Shown here in pieces: positions 41,785-50,847 of a stretch of DNA of 64,000 nt. The notes beneath the pieces were generated by a model. The model ran no database searches, was not told where the DNA came from, and saw nothing but the letters and a program-made list of their open reading frames with translations. The stretch is from Candidatus Parvarchaeota archaeon (lineage in GTDB: Archaea; Nanobdellota; Nanobdellia; WJKC01): assembly GCA_030615175.1 (NCBI GenBank), contig JAUWZX010000001.1:126566-190565 (forward strand), in the 5' to 3' direction. The position numbers and the translations under genes were made by a program. Position 1 is the stretch's first letter, and each line of letters begins with the position of its first letter.

Positions 41785-42720
41785 TTGAAGTTTTCAATAA
41801 TTATTCCATGCAAAGAAGATTCAGATTACTTGCGCGAGTGTATAAAGAATATTAAGAAAATGAATTTCAAGAACCACGAAGTGATTGTTATCCCTAATAA
41901 GAAAATTTATCTTAAAGGCGTTAAAGTTATCCCATTATCTGCTGGGCCTGCTGAGAAGCGTGACTTAGGTGCTGAAAAAGCAAGGGGTGAATACTTAGCT
42001 TTTATAGATGATGACGCTTATCCTCATAAATACTGGCTAAAGAACGCATTAAAATACTTGAAAGGAAAAGTTGTTGCACTAGGAGGTCCTCAAATAACTC
42101 CTGAAAGTGATTCATTACTGCAGAAAGCATCTGGTCAGGTTCTCTCTTCACGACTTGTTGGAGGCTTACGAGCTCGTTATGAGAGTTTAAGCAAGTCTTT
42201 TTTCATTGATGACTGGCCTACTGTTAATTTCATTATCAAACGTAGTGTTTTCTTAAAACTCGGCGGGTTTGACACTCATTATTATCCTGGAGAAGATACT
42301 AAATTATGTCTTGACTTAATTAATTCAGGTTATAGAATTAGTTATGCTCCTGACTGCATTGTTTATCATCACAGGCGCTTTTTATTCAAGCCGCATATTA
42401 AACAGATTTCTAATTATGGCTTACATAGAGGATTTTTTGTTAAGAAATTCCCTAAAACAAGTTTTAAAATTACTTACTTTGCTCCTTCATTATTAGTTAT
42501 TGGTTTGTTTTTAGGGTTAATACTATCATTTTTTTCAAGTACTTTCTTAGCAATTTACTTACTAGCGTTAGCATCTTATTTTTTAATTTGTTTTCTTGCA
42601 TCTTTGAACACAAAGAATTTAAAATTAACCTTTTTAACAACTTTAGGAATAATTACAACACATTTATTCTACGGCATTAACTTTATTAGAGGATTATTAG
42701 TTGGAGGTTTATTAAGATGA
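41785..42720 (+). CDS. GT2 glycosyltransferase with C-terminal membrane helices
   Basis: The 311-residue protein has an N-terminal GT-A domain (FSIIIPCKEDSDYLRECI; DIG-like YLAFIDDDAYPHKYW; GGFDTHYYPGEDTKLCLDLINSGYRI), the rhamnosyltransferase-like layout. Three hydrophobic segments follow after residue ~230. The start is TTG at 41785, 5 bp after the previous stop. It overlaps the radical SAM gene by 4 bp. It probably adds a sugar to a lipid-linked glycan at the membrane; the sugar is unknown. Confidence 0.8.
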   Translation: MKFSIIIPCKEDSDYLRECIKNIKKMNFKNHEVIVIPNKKIYLKGVKVIPLSAGPAEKRDLGAEKARGEYLAFIDDDAYPHKYWLKNALKYLKGKVVALGGPQITPESDSLLQKASGQVLSSRLVGGLRARYESLSKSFFIDDWPTVNFIIKRSVFLKLGGFDTHYYPGEDTKLCLDLINSGYRISYAPDCIVYHHRRFLFKPHIKQISNYGLHRGFFVKKFPKTSFKITYFAPSLLVIGLFLGLILSFFSSTFLAIYLLALASYFLICFLASLNTKNLKLTFLTTLGIITTHLFYGINFIRGLLVGGLLR

Positions 42721-44168
42721 AAGTGTTAATCACAGCACCTCCATTAAAGGGTCCAGGAATGCCTCAGTTAGGTCAGAATAGGCAATTCCAGTGGTTTGAT
42801 AATTGCTCTGCCATTTACCCAGTTGTTCCTGCTTACGCAGCAACAATGCTTAAACAGGTAGGTTACAATGTTCACTGGCTTGATGCAATTGTTGAAGGCA
42901 AGTCTTATGCAGAGTTTAAGTCTTATTTTAAGAAGTTAAGCCCCGACTTAACTACTTTTGAAACAAAAACTCCTGTTATTGAACAGCACTGGAAAATAAT
43001 TGATAACTTAAAAAAGATTAATCCAAAATGTAAGGTAGTCTTGTTCGGCGACCACGTTACCGCAATCCCTAAAGAATCATTTAAGCACTCAAAAGTTGAT
43101 TACGTCTTAACTGGTGGTGATTACGATTTTTTACTAGTTAATCTTTGTAATCATTTGTCAAGAAAGGAAAAACTTGAACCAGGGATTTATTACAGGAAAG
43201 GAAGAAGGATTTTATCAACCGGCAAGTTCAAACTTAATCACAACTTAAATTCACTACCATTTATTAACAGGGAGTTAACTAAGTGGGAGAATTATGCTTA
43301 TGACAATGGAAACTACAGGAGTCTGCCTGGAACTTATACAATGGCTGGCCGTGACTGCTGGTGGCATAAATGTACTTTTTGTTCATGGCCAACTCTTTAC
43401 CCGCGCTTTAGGGTAAGGAAGCCAGAACTTCTTGTTGAGGAGATTAAGCACTTGGTTAATAATTACGGAGTCCGCGAAGTTATGGATGACACTGGAACCT
43501 TTCCTGTTGGTCTCTGGCTTAAAAAATTCTGCAAATTAATGATTAAATCAGGATTGAATAGGAAAGTGCGTATTAATTGTAATATGCGCTTTGGCAAATT
43601 AAAACAAGAGGATTATAAGTTAATGCGCAAGGCAGGTTTCCGCTTTTTGTTATTTGGTCTTGAGAGTGCTAATCAGAAGACACTTAATAGATTGAATAAG
43701 GGTATTAAAGTTAATGACATAATTAGTGGCTGTGAGTGGGCTAAGAAAGCAGGATTGAACCCTCACATTACTTGTATGATTGGTTATCCATGGGAGTCGT
43801 ATAAAGATGCGGAGAATACTATTTCACTTGCTAAGAAATTATTTAATAATGGTTGGGTTGACACTCTTCAAGCAACTATTGTAATACCCTATCCGGGCGC
43901 TCCTTTATATAAAGAGTGCAAAAAGAAGGATTTATTGGTGTACAATGGCTATTCTCAGTGGAAATACTATGACATGCGCAGAAATGTTATGAAATCCGAA
44001 TTAAGCGAGGAACAGATTAAAGCATTTACTCGCGAGTTATACAAAGCATTCTTTTCACTAAGGTATGTGATTAGAAAGTTTTTAGAGATTAGAGGAATTG
44101 ATGATATTAAATTCATTATGCGGGGAGTTAAGCAAGTATTCAAGCACTTAACTGATTTTGGAGGTTAA
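42717..44168 (+). CDS. B12-binding-type radical SAM protein with Cx4CxxC cluster motif
   Basis: The 483-residue protein has a B12-binding-like Rossmann N-terminus (VLITAPPLKGPG; KVVLFGDHVTAIP; VDYVLTGGDYDFL). The radical SAM core follows, with C214, C219 and C222 in RDCWWHKCTFCSW, spaced Cx4CxxC instead of the usual CxxxCxxC. MDDTGTFP, FGLESANQKTLNRLNKGI and MIGYPWES follow, and the C-terminal ~100 residues are helical. Class B members methylate unactivated carbons or rearrange lipids. Its place inside a glycosyltransferase operon suggests sugar or lipid-carrier modification. Confidence 0.85.
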   Translation: MKVLITAPPLKGPGMPQLGQNRQFQWFDNCSAIYPVVPAYAATMLKQVGYNVHWLDAIVEGKSYAEFKSYFKKLSPDLTTFETKTPVIEQHWKIIDNLKKINPKCKVVLFGDHVTAIPKESFKHSKVDYVLTGGDYDFLLVNLCNHLSRKEKLEPGIYYRKGRRILSTGKFKLNHNLNSLPFINRELTKWENYAYDNGNYRSLPGTYTMAGRDCWWHKCTFCSWPTLYPRFRVRKPELLVEEIKHLVNNYGVREVMDDTGTFPVGLWLKKFCKLMIKSGLNRKVRINCNMRFGKLKQEDYKLMRKAGFRFLLFGLESANQKTLNRLNKGIKVNDIISGCEWAKKAGLNPHITCMIGYPWESYKDAENTISLAKKLFNNGWVDTLQATIVIPYPGAPLYKECKKKDLLVYNGYSQWKYYDMRRNVMKSELSEEQIKAFTRELYKAFFSLRYVIRKFLEIRGIDDIKFIMRGVKQVFKHLTDFGG

Positions 44169-44170
44169 AA

Positions 44171-44977
44171 ATGAATCTATTAGTGTCTGTTATAATAACT
44201 ACAAAAAATGAGGAAAGAAATATTATTAATTGTCTTAAATCAATTAAGAAGCAGTCTTATAAAAATATTGAAATCATTGTTGTTGATAATAATTCAACTG
44301 ATAAGACTAAGCAATTTACAAGGAAATTCACTAAAAAAGTATATAATAAAGGGCCTGAGCGCTCTGCGCAGAGGAATTATGGTGTGAGTAAATCCAAAGG
44401 GTCATGGATTCTTTACTTGGATGCTGATATGATATTATCACGCAATGTAGTTAAGGACTGCGTTAATAACATAAAAACAAGAATTGTAGGAATGTATCTT
44501 CCTGAGATTATTATTGGCGATTCTTATTGGTCTAAAGTTAGGCGTTTTGAGCGTTCTTTTTATGATGGAACAGTAATTGACTGCGTCCGTTTTGTTAGAA
44601 AATCAGTTTTCAATAAGATTGGAGGTTTTGATTTAAACTTAACAGGACCTGAGGACTGGGATTTCGATAAGAAGGTAAGGAATGAGGGTGGTGTTCTTCT
44701 TGTTAATGAGCCATTGTATCATAATGAGTCAGAATTTAATATTAGTAATTACTTATGTAAAAAGGCTTATTATTCTAATACAATGAATGTTTATGTTAAG
44801 AAGTGGGGTCCTGATGATGGGGACATTAGGAGGCAATTAGGTGCTTATTATCGTTTATTTAAAGTTTTTGTTGAGGATGGTAAGTGGAGGAGATTATTAA
44901 GGAATCCATTACTTGCTTTAGGTATGTATTATCTGAAGTTTAGAGTAGGATTTAATTATTGGAGGAGTAAGAAATGA
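44171..44977 (+). CDS. GT2 glycosyltransferase
   Basis: The 268-residue GT-A protein starts SVIITTKNEERNIINCLKSIKKQ and has VVDNNSTDKTKQF, GSWILYLDADMILS (metal site) and GGFDLNLTGPEDWDFDKKV (the acceptor-side ED motif). It is cytoplasmic or peripheral, without clear membrane helices. It is part of the 41054-49257 operon, starting 2 bp after the radical SAM gene and overlapping the next gene by 4 bp. The donor sugar is unknown. Confidence 0.82.
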   Translation: MNLLVSVIITTKNEERNIINCLKSIKKQSYKNIEIIVVDNNSTDKTKQFTRKFTKKVYNKGPERSAQRNYGVSKSKGSWILYLDADMILSRNVVKDCVNNIKTRIVGMYLPEIIIGDSYWSKVRRFERSFYDGTVIDCVRFVRKSVFNKIGGFDLNLTGPEDWDFDKKVRNEGGVLLVNEPLYHNESEFNISNYLCKKAYYSNTMNVYVKKWGPDDGDIRRQLGAYYRLFKVFVEDGKWRRLLRNPLLALGMYYLKFRVGFNYWRSKK

Positions 44978-46110
44978 GTTTTAAAAGCAAGTCTTATGTT
45001 ATTGTAAGTCACACTTTTGTTGAAGGCAGTTCCCAAGTTCTATTGAAATTTTTAAATAAGCATAAAAGTAATTCAGTTGCTTTTATTGGACACCCATTAA
45101 ACTACGCGCCTGACGTTGCAAACTTTTATGAGTATTATTCTAAAGGCAGGAAGATTAAATTAAGGAAATTCTTAAATGTTAAACTACCTGAGAAATTATC
45201 TTATTTTAAGGATTTTTTCATGACTTTTATTTCTTTTAGTTTCTTGAAAAAGCGTTTTGATATTTACTTTGGTTATGATGCTCTTAATGCATTTGCTGGC
45301 TTAATCCTTCGCAGAATTGGACTTGTCAAGCAAGTTGTTTTTTACACAATTGATTACTTCCCTCAGCGCTTTAACAGTAAATTTTTTAATTGGCTTTATC
45401 ATAAAATTGATTCTTATTGTGCTGAGAAGTCTGATTTTGTTTGGAATCTTAGCAGCAATATTGGAAAAGCGAGGAAAAAGAAAGGAGTTAAGAAGAAACC
45501 ATTAGTTGTCCCTGTTGGTATTGAAATTCATAAAATAAATGTAAGAAAGTATGACAAGCATCACTTAATATACGTTGGGGGTCTTGAATGGTATTACGGT
45601 GTTCAATTAGTAATCCAAGGCATGCCAAAGTTGTTGAAGAAATTCCCAAAACTTTATTTAACAATAATAGGTCCTCCTTCAGCAGTAGGTTATGATAAGG
45701 AATTAAAAAAAATGGTTAAAGAATTAAGTCTTGAAAGCAAGGTTAAGTTTTTAGGAAGCATTACTAATCAAAAGAAGCTTAATTCAATTCTTTCAAAAGC
45801 AGGCATTGGTCTTGCCTTGTATTTACCTGATGATAAAGGATGGAAAAAGTATACTGATGTTACTAAACCAAAGACCTACCTTGCTGCTGGACTGCCAGTA
45901 TTAATAACTAGTTACTTAAGTATAAGTAAGGAGATTAGTGATTCAAATTTAGGCATTGTAGTAAAGCCAAATCTATCAGGAGTCATTAATGGAATTGAGA
46001 AATTCTTTAATAGTGATGTTGAGCAATTAAATAAAAATGTTTTAGAATTCAGGGAGAATTATGATTATAACAAAATTTTTAATAAAAATTTGCAAAGGTG
46101 TTTTGATTAA
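44974..46110 (+). CDS. GT4-like (GT-B) glycosyltransferase
   Basis: The 378-residue GT-B protein has an N-terminal acceptor domain (YVIVSHTFVEGSSQVLLKFL). A C-terminal donor domain follows: HLIYVGGLEWYYGVQLVIQGMPKLLKKFPKLYLTIIG, KVKFLGSIT, TKPKTYLAAGLPVLIT. The EX7E signature is less clear than in the other GT4 proteins here. It lies in the overlapping operon; its stop and the next start share one base (TAATG). It probably builds the repeat unit of the glycan. Confidence 0.75.
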   Translation: MSFKSKSYVIVSHTFVEGSSQVLLKFLNKHKSNSVAFIGHPLNYAPDVANFYEYYSKGRKIKLRKFLNVKLPEKLSYFKDFFMTFISFSFLKKRFDIYFGYDALNAFAGLILRRIGLVKQVVFYTIDYFPQRFNSKFFNWLYHKIDSYCAEKSDFVWNLSSNIGKARKKKGVKKKPLVVPVGIEIHKINVRKYDKHHLIYVGGLEWYYGVQLVIQGMPKLLKKFPKLYLTIIGPPSAVGYDKELKKMVKELSLESKVKFLGSITNQKKLNSILSKAGIGLALYLPDDKGWKKYTDVTKPKTYLAAGLPVLITSYLSISKEISDSNLGIVVKPNLSGVINGIEKFFNSDVEQLNKNVLEFRENYDYNKIFNKNLQRCFD

Positions 46111-47273
46111 TGGATATATTATTTTTAAATCATAACCAGAAAGGGTATGGCACTTATTATAGATGTTATCATTTAGGCAGGGAATTATCATTGATGAGAC
46201 ATAAAGTTACTTTATTATGTGCCAGTAAGAAAAACTGGGATTTAAGAATAAGAAAACATAAGATTAACAAGAATTTTACTATAATCACTTTTCCAAGATT
46301 AAGATTTCATAAGTGGCATACTGGTCAGACATTAAGGACTTTTCTCTACTCTATTTATGCATTTTTTTCAAAAGCAGATATTGTTCATGGTTTTGCAAGT
46401 GCTTTACCAGTTACAGTAATACCTGGCATATTATGGAAGGTAATAAGGAAGAAGCCGTTACTATTTGATTGGGATGACGTTTGGTCTGGAGGATTTGCTG
46501 ATTATCATAATTCTATTTCAAGGAGAATACTTTCTTTTTTTGAAATGAATGCGCCAAAGTATTGTGATGGATTAACTGTTACTACTGATTTTACTTACAA
46601 TCTTGCTAAGAAATTTGGTTATGAAAATAAGACTTGCAAAGTGCCTAATGGTTGTAATGTTAGGGGTATAAAGTATATTACTAAGCAGGTTGCAAGGAAG
46701 AAATTAAAAATTAAAAGCAACGAAAAAATCATTGTTTCAATGGGGCATACTTATTTTAAAAGCATGGAGTTATTGCTTAAATCTTTTAAATTATCTTTAA
46801 AGAGCATTCCTGACTTAAAATTATACCTTGTTGGCAAATTTGATGAATCAAAAATTGATGAAAAATTATTTAAGAGAATATCAAACAATGTTGTAATTGT
46901 TGGTGAGGTTACATATAGTAAAGTTATGGATTACTTGTTTTCTTCTGATGTATTAGCTCTTCCAATGGAGAATACTTCAATTGACAAGGGCAGGTGGCCA
47001 GTGCGATTAGGCGATTATCTTGTTGCAGGAACTCCAATAGTTAGTAATGCTGTTGGAGAAGTAAAGTTAATACTGGAGTCCTATAATTGTGGATTAACTT
47101 CTAATCCAAATGATATTAAAAATTTTTCCAGTAATATTATTAAATTATTTAATGACAATAAGTTAGGGGGAGGGATAAGGGGGAGCGCGGTTAAGTTGTC
47201 AAGAGGGGAATTTTCTTGGAAAAACATTGCAAAAAAATTAAGTAAAATATATGGGGAAGTGATACAAAAATGA
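46110..47273 (+). CDS. GT4 glycosyltransferase
   Basis: The 387-residue GT-B protein starts MDILFLNHNQKGYGTYYRCYHLGRELSLMRHKVTLL, a classic GT4 N-terminus. The C-terminal domain has SMGHTYFKSMELLLKSFK, LYLVGKFDES and SSDVLALPMENTSIDKGRWPVRLGDYLVAGTPIVS, with the donor-binding Glu in a PMEN context. It overlaps its neighbours by 1 and 4 bp in the operon. Codons are A/T-rich. The sugar is not predicted. Confidence 0.83.
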   Translation: MDILFLNHNQKGYGTYYRCYHLGRELSLMRHKVTLLCASKKNWDLRIRKHKINKNFTIITFPRLRFHKWHTGQTLRTFLYSIYAFFSKADIVHGFASALPVTVIPGILWKVIRKKPLLFDWDDVWSGGFADYHNSISRRILSFFEMNAPKYCDGLTVTTDFTYNLAKKFGYENKTCKVPNGCNVRGIKYITKQVARKKLKIKSNEKIIVSMGHTYFKSMELLLKSFKLSLKSIPDLKLYLVGKFDESKIDEKLFKRISNNVVIVGEVTYSKVMDYLFSSDVLALPMENTSIDKGRWPVRLGDYLVAGTPIVSNAVGEVKLILESYNCGLTSNPNDIKNFSSNIIKLFNDNKLGGGIRGSAVKLSRGEFSWKNIAKKLSKIYGEVIQK

Positions 47274-48463
47274 GGATATTAATTGCTGCAATGGGGCACT
47301 CGCCAATGGATTTTGAGAATGTTGATTACAGGCCTAGAAACGGTGGCGAGATAAAACTTATTGAAAGTATAAAAGTTTGGAGCAGGAACAACAAGATTAC
47401 TATTTACTGCCCAGAAGCAACAAAGAAGATTTATGGTAAAATTGGATTAAAGGTTGATTACATAACCTTGGATAAGAAATATAATAATTCGTTTCTTGGC
47501 TTATCCTGTATTTTTTTAAAAAGGATTATTGGTTCCCTTTCTAAAAAAATTAATGGAAATGATTTTGATTTAATTTTATCAAGCTCTGATTTTTTATTTG
47601 ATGTAATCCCTTCAGTTTTATTAAAGAAAGGGAATCCTAATCTTAAGTTAGTAAGTGGTATTTACCTTATTGCTCCAGGCATTTTTAAGAATTTTAAAAA
47701 TTATTATACAAATAAGAGGTCATTTCCAAAATTCAGAAACTTATTATATTACTTAAATCAGAGAATGAGTTTTTACTTATTGAAAAAACATGCTGATAAA
47801 GTAATGGTTTTAAATAATTTTGACAAGAAATCATTAATTAAGAAAGGCTTTGATTCAAATAAAATTTTTATTACGAGTATGGGAGTTAATCTTAATTATA
47901 TTAAAAAAATAAAGCCTTCAAAAACAAAGTATGATGGCTGTTTTATTGGCAGATTACACCCGCAGAAAGGGATTTTTGATTTAATAGAAATCTGGGGAAT
48001 TATCCGCAATAAATACCTTGATTTCAGGCTTTCTTTAATAGGAGGAGGTTCTAAACATTGGTTTAACAGGATTAAAAAAGAGATTAAAAATAAGAAATTA
48101 AATAATAACATTAATGTTCTTGGATTCCTTAAAGGGGAGGAGATATTCTCAATTTTAAAGTCATCAAGGGTTTGCTTATTCCCAAGCACTTATGAAAGCT
48201 GGGGTCAAGTTATTGTAGAAGCCATGGCTTGCGGGGTGCCTGTGGTGTCCTATAATCTTCCCTTTTTTAAGCATGTATTTGGTGATGCAATAATAAATGT
48301 CAAGATGGGATATAAAAAAGCTTTTGCAAATAAATTCTTGGAATTAGTGAAAGATAAAGGTTATTATAAAAAGCAACGCAAGAAGGCATTATTAATATCA
48401 AAAAAGTATGACTGGAATTTAGTTGCAAATAAGGAATTAAGTTTAATGAGGTCAGTTATATGA
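47270..48463 (+). CDS. GT4 glycosyltransferase
   Basis: The 397-residue GT-B protein opens RILIAAMGHSPMDFENVDYRPRNGGEIKLIES. Its donor domain is clear: DGCFIGRLHPQKGIFDLIEIW, NVLGFLKGEEIFSILKSSRVCLFPSTYESWGQVIVEAMACGVPVVSYN, with the full EX7E motif (E of YESW and E of VEAM). It is in the operon, with 4-bp overlaps on both sides. It probably acts third or later in assembly of the glycan chain, but the order is not shown by sequence. Confidence 0.86.
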   Translation: MRILIAAMGHSPMDFENVDYRPRNGGEIKLIESIKVWSRNNKITIYCPEATKKIYGKIGLKVDYITLDKKYNNSFLGLSCIFLKRIIGSLSKKINGNDFDLILSSSDFLFDVIPSVLLKKGNPNLKLVSGIYLIAPGIFKNFKNYYTNKRSFPKFRNLLYYLNQRMSFYLLKKHADKVMVLNNFDKKSLIKKGFDSNKIFITSMGVNLNYIKKIKPSKTKYDGCFIGRLHPQKGIFDLIEIWGIIRNKYLDFRLSLIGGGSKHWFNRIKKEIKNKKLNNNINVLGFLKGEEIFSILKSSRVCLFPSTYESWGQVIVEAMACGVPVVSYNLPFFKHVFGDAIINVKMGYKKAFANKFLELVKDKGYYKKQRKKALLISKKYDWNLVANKELSLMRSVI

Positions 48464-49257
48464 GACTGCCTAAAGAGTTAAGGAATGTTCATTCAAGAGT
48501 GAAGGAGCATTTTTATCCTGAATTATACAGTTACCGCATGCAGTATTATAAGGATTTAATTCTTTCAGGGCTTAAAGGCAGGAAAATTTTAGAGATTGGT
48601 TGCGGCAGCGGATGGTTAACTAGGAACATGGTAAAGAAAGGTTATGATGTGCATGTAATTGATGTTTCTAGAAAATCTATAAAAGAAGTGTTGTTTAGTT
48701 CAAAAATAGCTAGGTTTAATTTTAATTTTGTTCAGGGTAATGCTTTAAAATTACCTTTTAAGGATAATTTATTTGATTCTGTTTTAATGGTTGGCGTTTT
48801 AGAGCACATTGCTGATTACATGAAGTCCTTGAAGGAAATTAACCGCGTTCTTAAAAAAGAAGGAAGATTTATTTGCGGCGTGCCTAATATTTACACTTAT
48901 GGTATTTTCTATGATAAGATTATTTCCCCTCTATTTGATAAGACTTCATTAGGTTATGATGTTCAATTATCAAAGTATATGAAGCCTTTAGGCCTGTCAA
49001 GACCACATGAACATACTGATGACCATATAGTCCGGTTTTCAATTAGGAAATTTAAGAGATCATTATTAAATTCTAAGTTTAAATTAAAAGATATTTCTAA
49101 CATAGAGTTCATTAGTTCTTTTGTTTCAACTTTCTTTTGTGGGTTATTAAAAGTTAAAAGAAAGAGGCTTATGCCTTTTGAAAAACTTGACATTTTCCTT
49201 GCAAAACATTTTCCTTTATCATTTGGTTGCGGCTGGATTTCTGTATGTGAAAAATAA
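48460..49257 (+). CDS. Class I SAM-dependent methyltransferase
   Basis: The 265-residue protein has motif I ILEIGCGSGWLTRNM near residue 41, VIDVSRKSI (motif II), NALKLPFKDNLFDSVLMVGVLEHIADYMKSLKEINRVLKKEGRFICGVP (motifs III-IV) and a longer C-terminal domain. It resembles the UbiE/type 11 methyltransferases common in surface-polysaccharide loci, often O-methylating sugars. It ends the eight-gene operon and is convergent with a radical SAM gene 3 bp away. Confidence 0.85.
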   Translation: MRLPKELRNVHSRVKEHFYPELYSYRMQYYKDLILSGLKGRKILEIGCGSGWLTRNMVKKGYDVHVIDVSRKSIKEVLFSSKIARFNFNFVQGNALKLPFKDNLFDSVLMVGVLEHIADYMKSLKEINRVLKKEGRFICGVPNIYTYGIFYDKIISPLFDKTSLGYDVQLSKYMKPLGLSRPHEHTDDHIVRFSIRKFKRSLLNSKFKLKDISNIEFISSFVSTFFCGLLKVKRKRLMPFEKLDIFLAKHFPLSFGCGWISVCEK

Positions 49258-49260
49258 ATT

Positions 49261-50847
49261 TTATTTCTTTTTTCTGCCTTCATATAAAATTTGAGGAGTG
49301 AATCTTCCTTGTTTTAGCATTGCTATTTTAACTTTAACCCCGCTTTTAATTAATTTTAGAACATATTTTAAGTCATCTAATGAACGTATCTTTTCAACAA
49401 CCTTTAATGGATTCATAAGGCTTTTAATTCTTTTACTCCAGAAGAGGTTTGTATATTCTGTTTGGATGTTCTGTAATTGTTTTTTTGTAAATCTTTCCGT
49501 GTCACATCCATTCTGTGATAATGCTGCTCCTAAATTAGATAAGTCACTTTCACTTATTTTACCTAATTTCATGAACTTGTCAAAATTAACTAAGCCCTCT
49601 TTTTTGAAATCTTCATACATTTTTGTTCCTGGAAAAGGCATGGCTAGATAAAATAATGCAAAATCAGTTTCTGATTCAATTGCGAACTTAAGTGTTTTAT
49701 TCATTTCTTTTTTTGTTTCATATGGAAATCCTATGATGAATGTGCATACAGTCCATAGTCCTGCTTTATTGCAATGTTTTATAACTCTTTTTGCCTGACT
49801 TAAGTCATGCAACTTGTTGATGTACTTTCTGGTAGTTCTTGAACCGGATTCTATACCAAAAGTTATGCGATAACAGCCCGCCTTTTTCATTTTTTTAATG
49901 GTTTCATTATCAAGTGACCAGTGGCTTGTTCCATTAGGTGTTGTCCATTTAATTTTTATTTTTCTTTTTAAAAGTTCATTGCAGATTTTATTTGTTCTTT
50001 TTTTGCTTAACGTCATGTTGTCGTCAATGAATGAAACTTCATTAATTTTATAGTCATTAATTAGTTGTTCAATTTCGTCAACAACGTATTTTGCTTTATG
50101 TGTTCTCCACGTATGACCCCAGACAGAATGAATAGAACAGAAAACGCAGTTTCCAGGACAGCCTCTTGAAGTTATCACTTGAGTTGATGGAGGGGCCATT
50201 ATGTACCTGTTGGATGTGTATTTAAAATATTTTTTCATAGGAAGTAAGTCCCTTGCTGGGAAAGGAATTGTATCCAAGTCTTTAATTAATGGTCTTGGCT
50301 TGTTAATTATAATCTTTTTATTTTTTTTATACCCAATACTGAGGATTTCTTTAGGATTAAATTTTCCGCAACTTAGTGATTTTACTATCTCATTAAATGT
50401 TACTTCACCTTCTCCATAAACAACCAAGTCCAGATTTTTATCCTTTAATAAGAATCTTGGGAATATTGAGGCATGAGCCCCACCCATAACTGTTAAAATA
50501 TTTTTATCTACTTCTTTTGCTAGTCTTGCAACACTGTGAGCGTCTCTGGCATACGCGGTGTACATTGAATTAATCCCAATAATATTTGGATTATACTTTT
50601 TAATTTCTTGTTTAATTTGCTTTTCATTTAAGCCGTATTTAATCCAGTTTTTACCCTTTTGAACATTTTCGATTCCCTCTGTTAATGCATCAATTATTTT
50701 AACTTCTGAAGTTTTTTCTTTTCTTAAGTATGATGCTATGTATGCCAGTCCTAATGGGGGATTAGTTGCTGGTTGTGATAAATCTTCTCCATATATAGTC
50801 ATTGATGGAAACATTAATAATGTTTTAACATCTTTCATAAATTTCAC
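49261..50847 (-). CDS. B12-binding-type radical SAM protein
   Basis: The 528-residue protein has an N-terminal B12-binding domain (PPLGLAYIASYLRKE; GINSMYTAYARDAHSVARLAKE; MGGAHASIFPRFLL; VYGEGEVTFNEIV) without the DxHxxG axial-ligand motif, as is common in this class. The radical SAM core has SRGCPGNCVFCSIHSVWG (CxxxCxxC), FIDDNMT, FGIESGSRTTRKYINK and IIGFPYETKKEM. The C-terminal ~100 residues are helical. It is the downstream partner of the YfhO-like protein (4-bp overlap). Substrate is unknown; a lipid or glycan is suggested by context. Confidence 0.88.
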   Translation of the reverse strand: MKFMKDVKTLLMFPSMTIYGEDLSQPATNPPLGLAYIASYLRKEKTSEVKIIDALTEGIENVQKGKNWIKYGLNEKQIKQEIKKYNPNIIGINSMYTAYARDAHSVARLAKEVDKNILTVMGGAHASIFPRFLLKDKNLDLVVYGEGEVTFNEIVKSLSCGKFNPKEILSIGYKKNKKIIINKPRPLIKDLDTIPFPARDLLPMKKYFKYTSNRYIMAPPSTQVITSRGCPGNCVFCSIHSVWGHTWRTHKAKYVVDEIEQLINDYKINEVSFIDDNMTLSKKRTNKICNELLKRKIKIKWTTPNGTSHWSLDNETIKKMKKAGCYRITFGIESGSRTTRKYINKLHDLSQAKRVIKHCNKAGLWTVCTFIIGFPYETKKEMNKTLKFAIESETDFALFYLAMPFPGTKMYEDFKKEGLVNFDKFMKLGKISESDLSNLGAALSQNGCDTERFTKKQLQNIQTEYTNLFWSKRIKSLMNPLKVVEKIRSLDDLKYVLKLIKSGVKVKIAMLKQGRFTPQILYEGRKKK

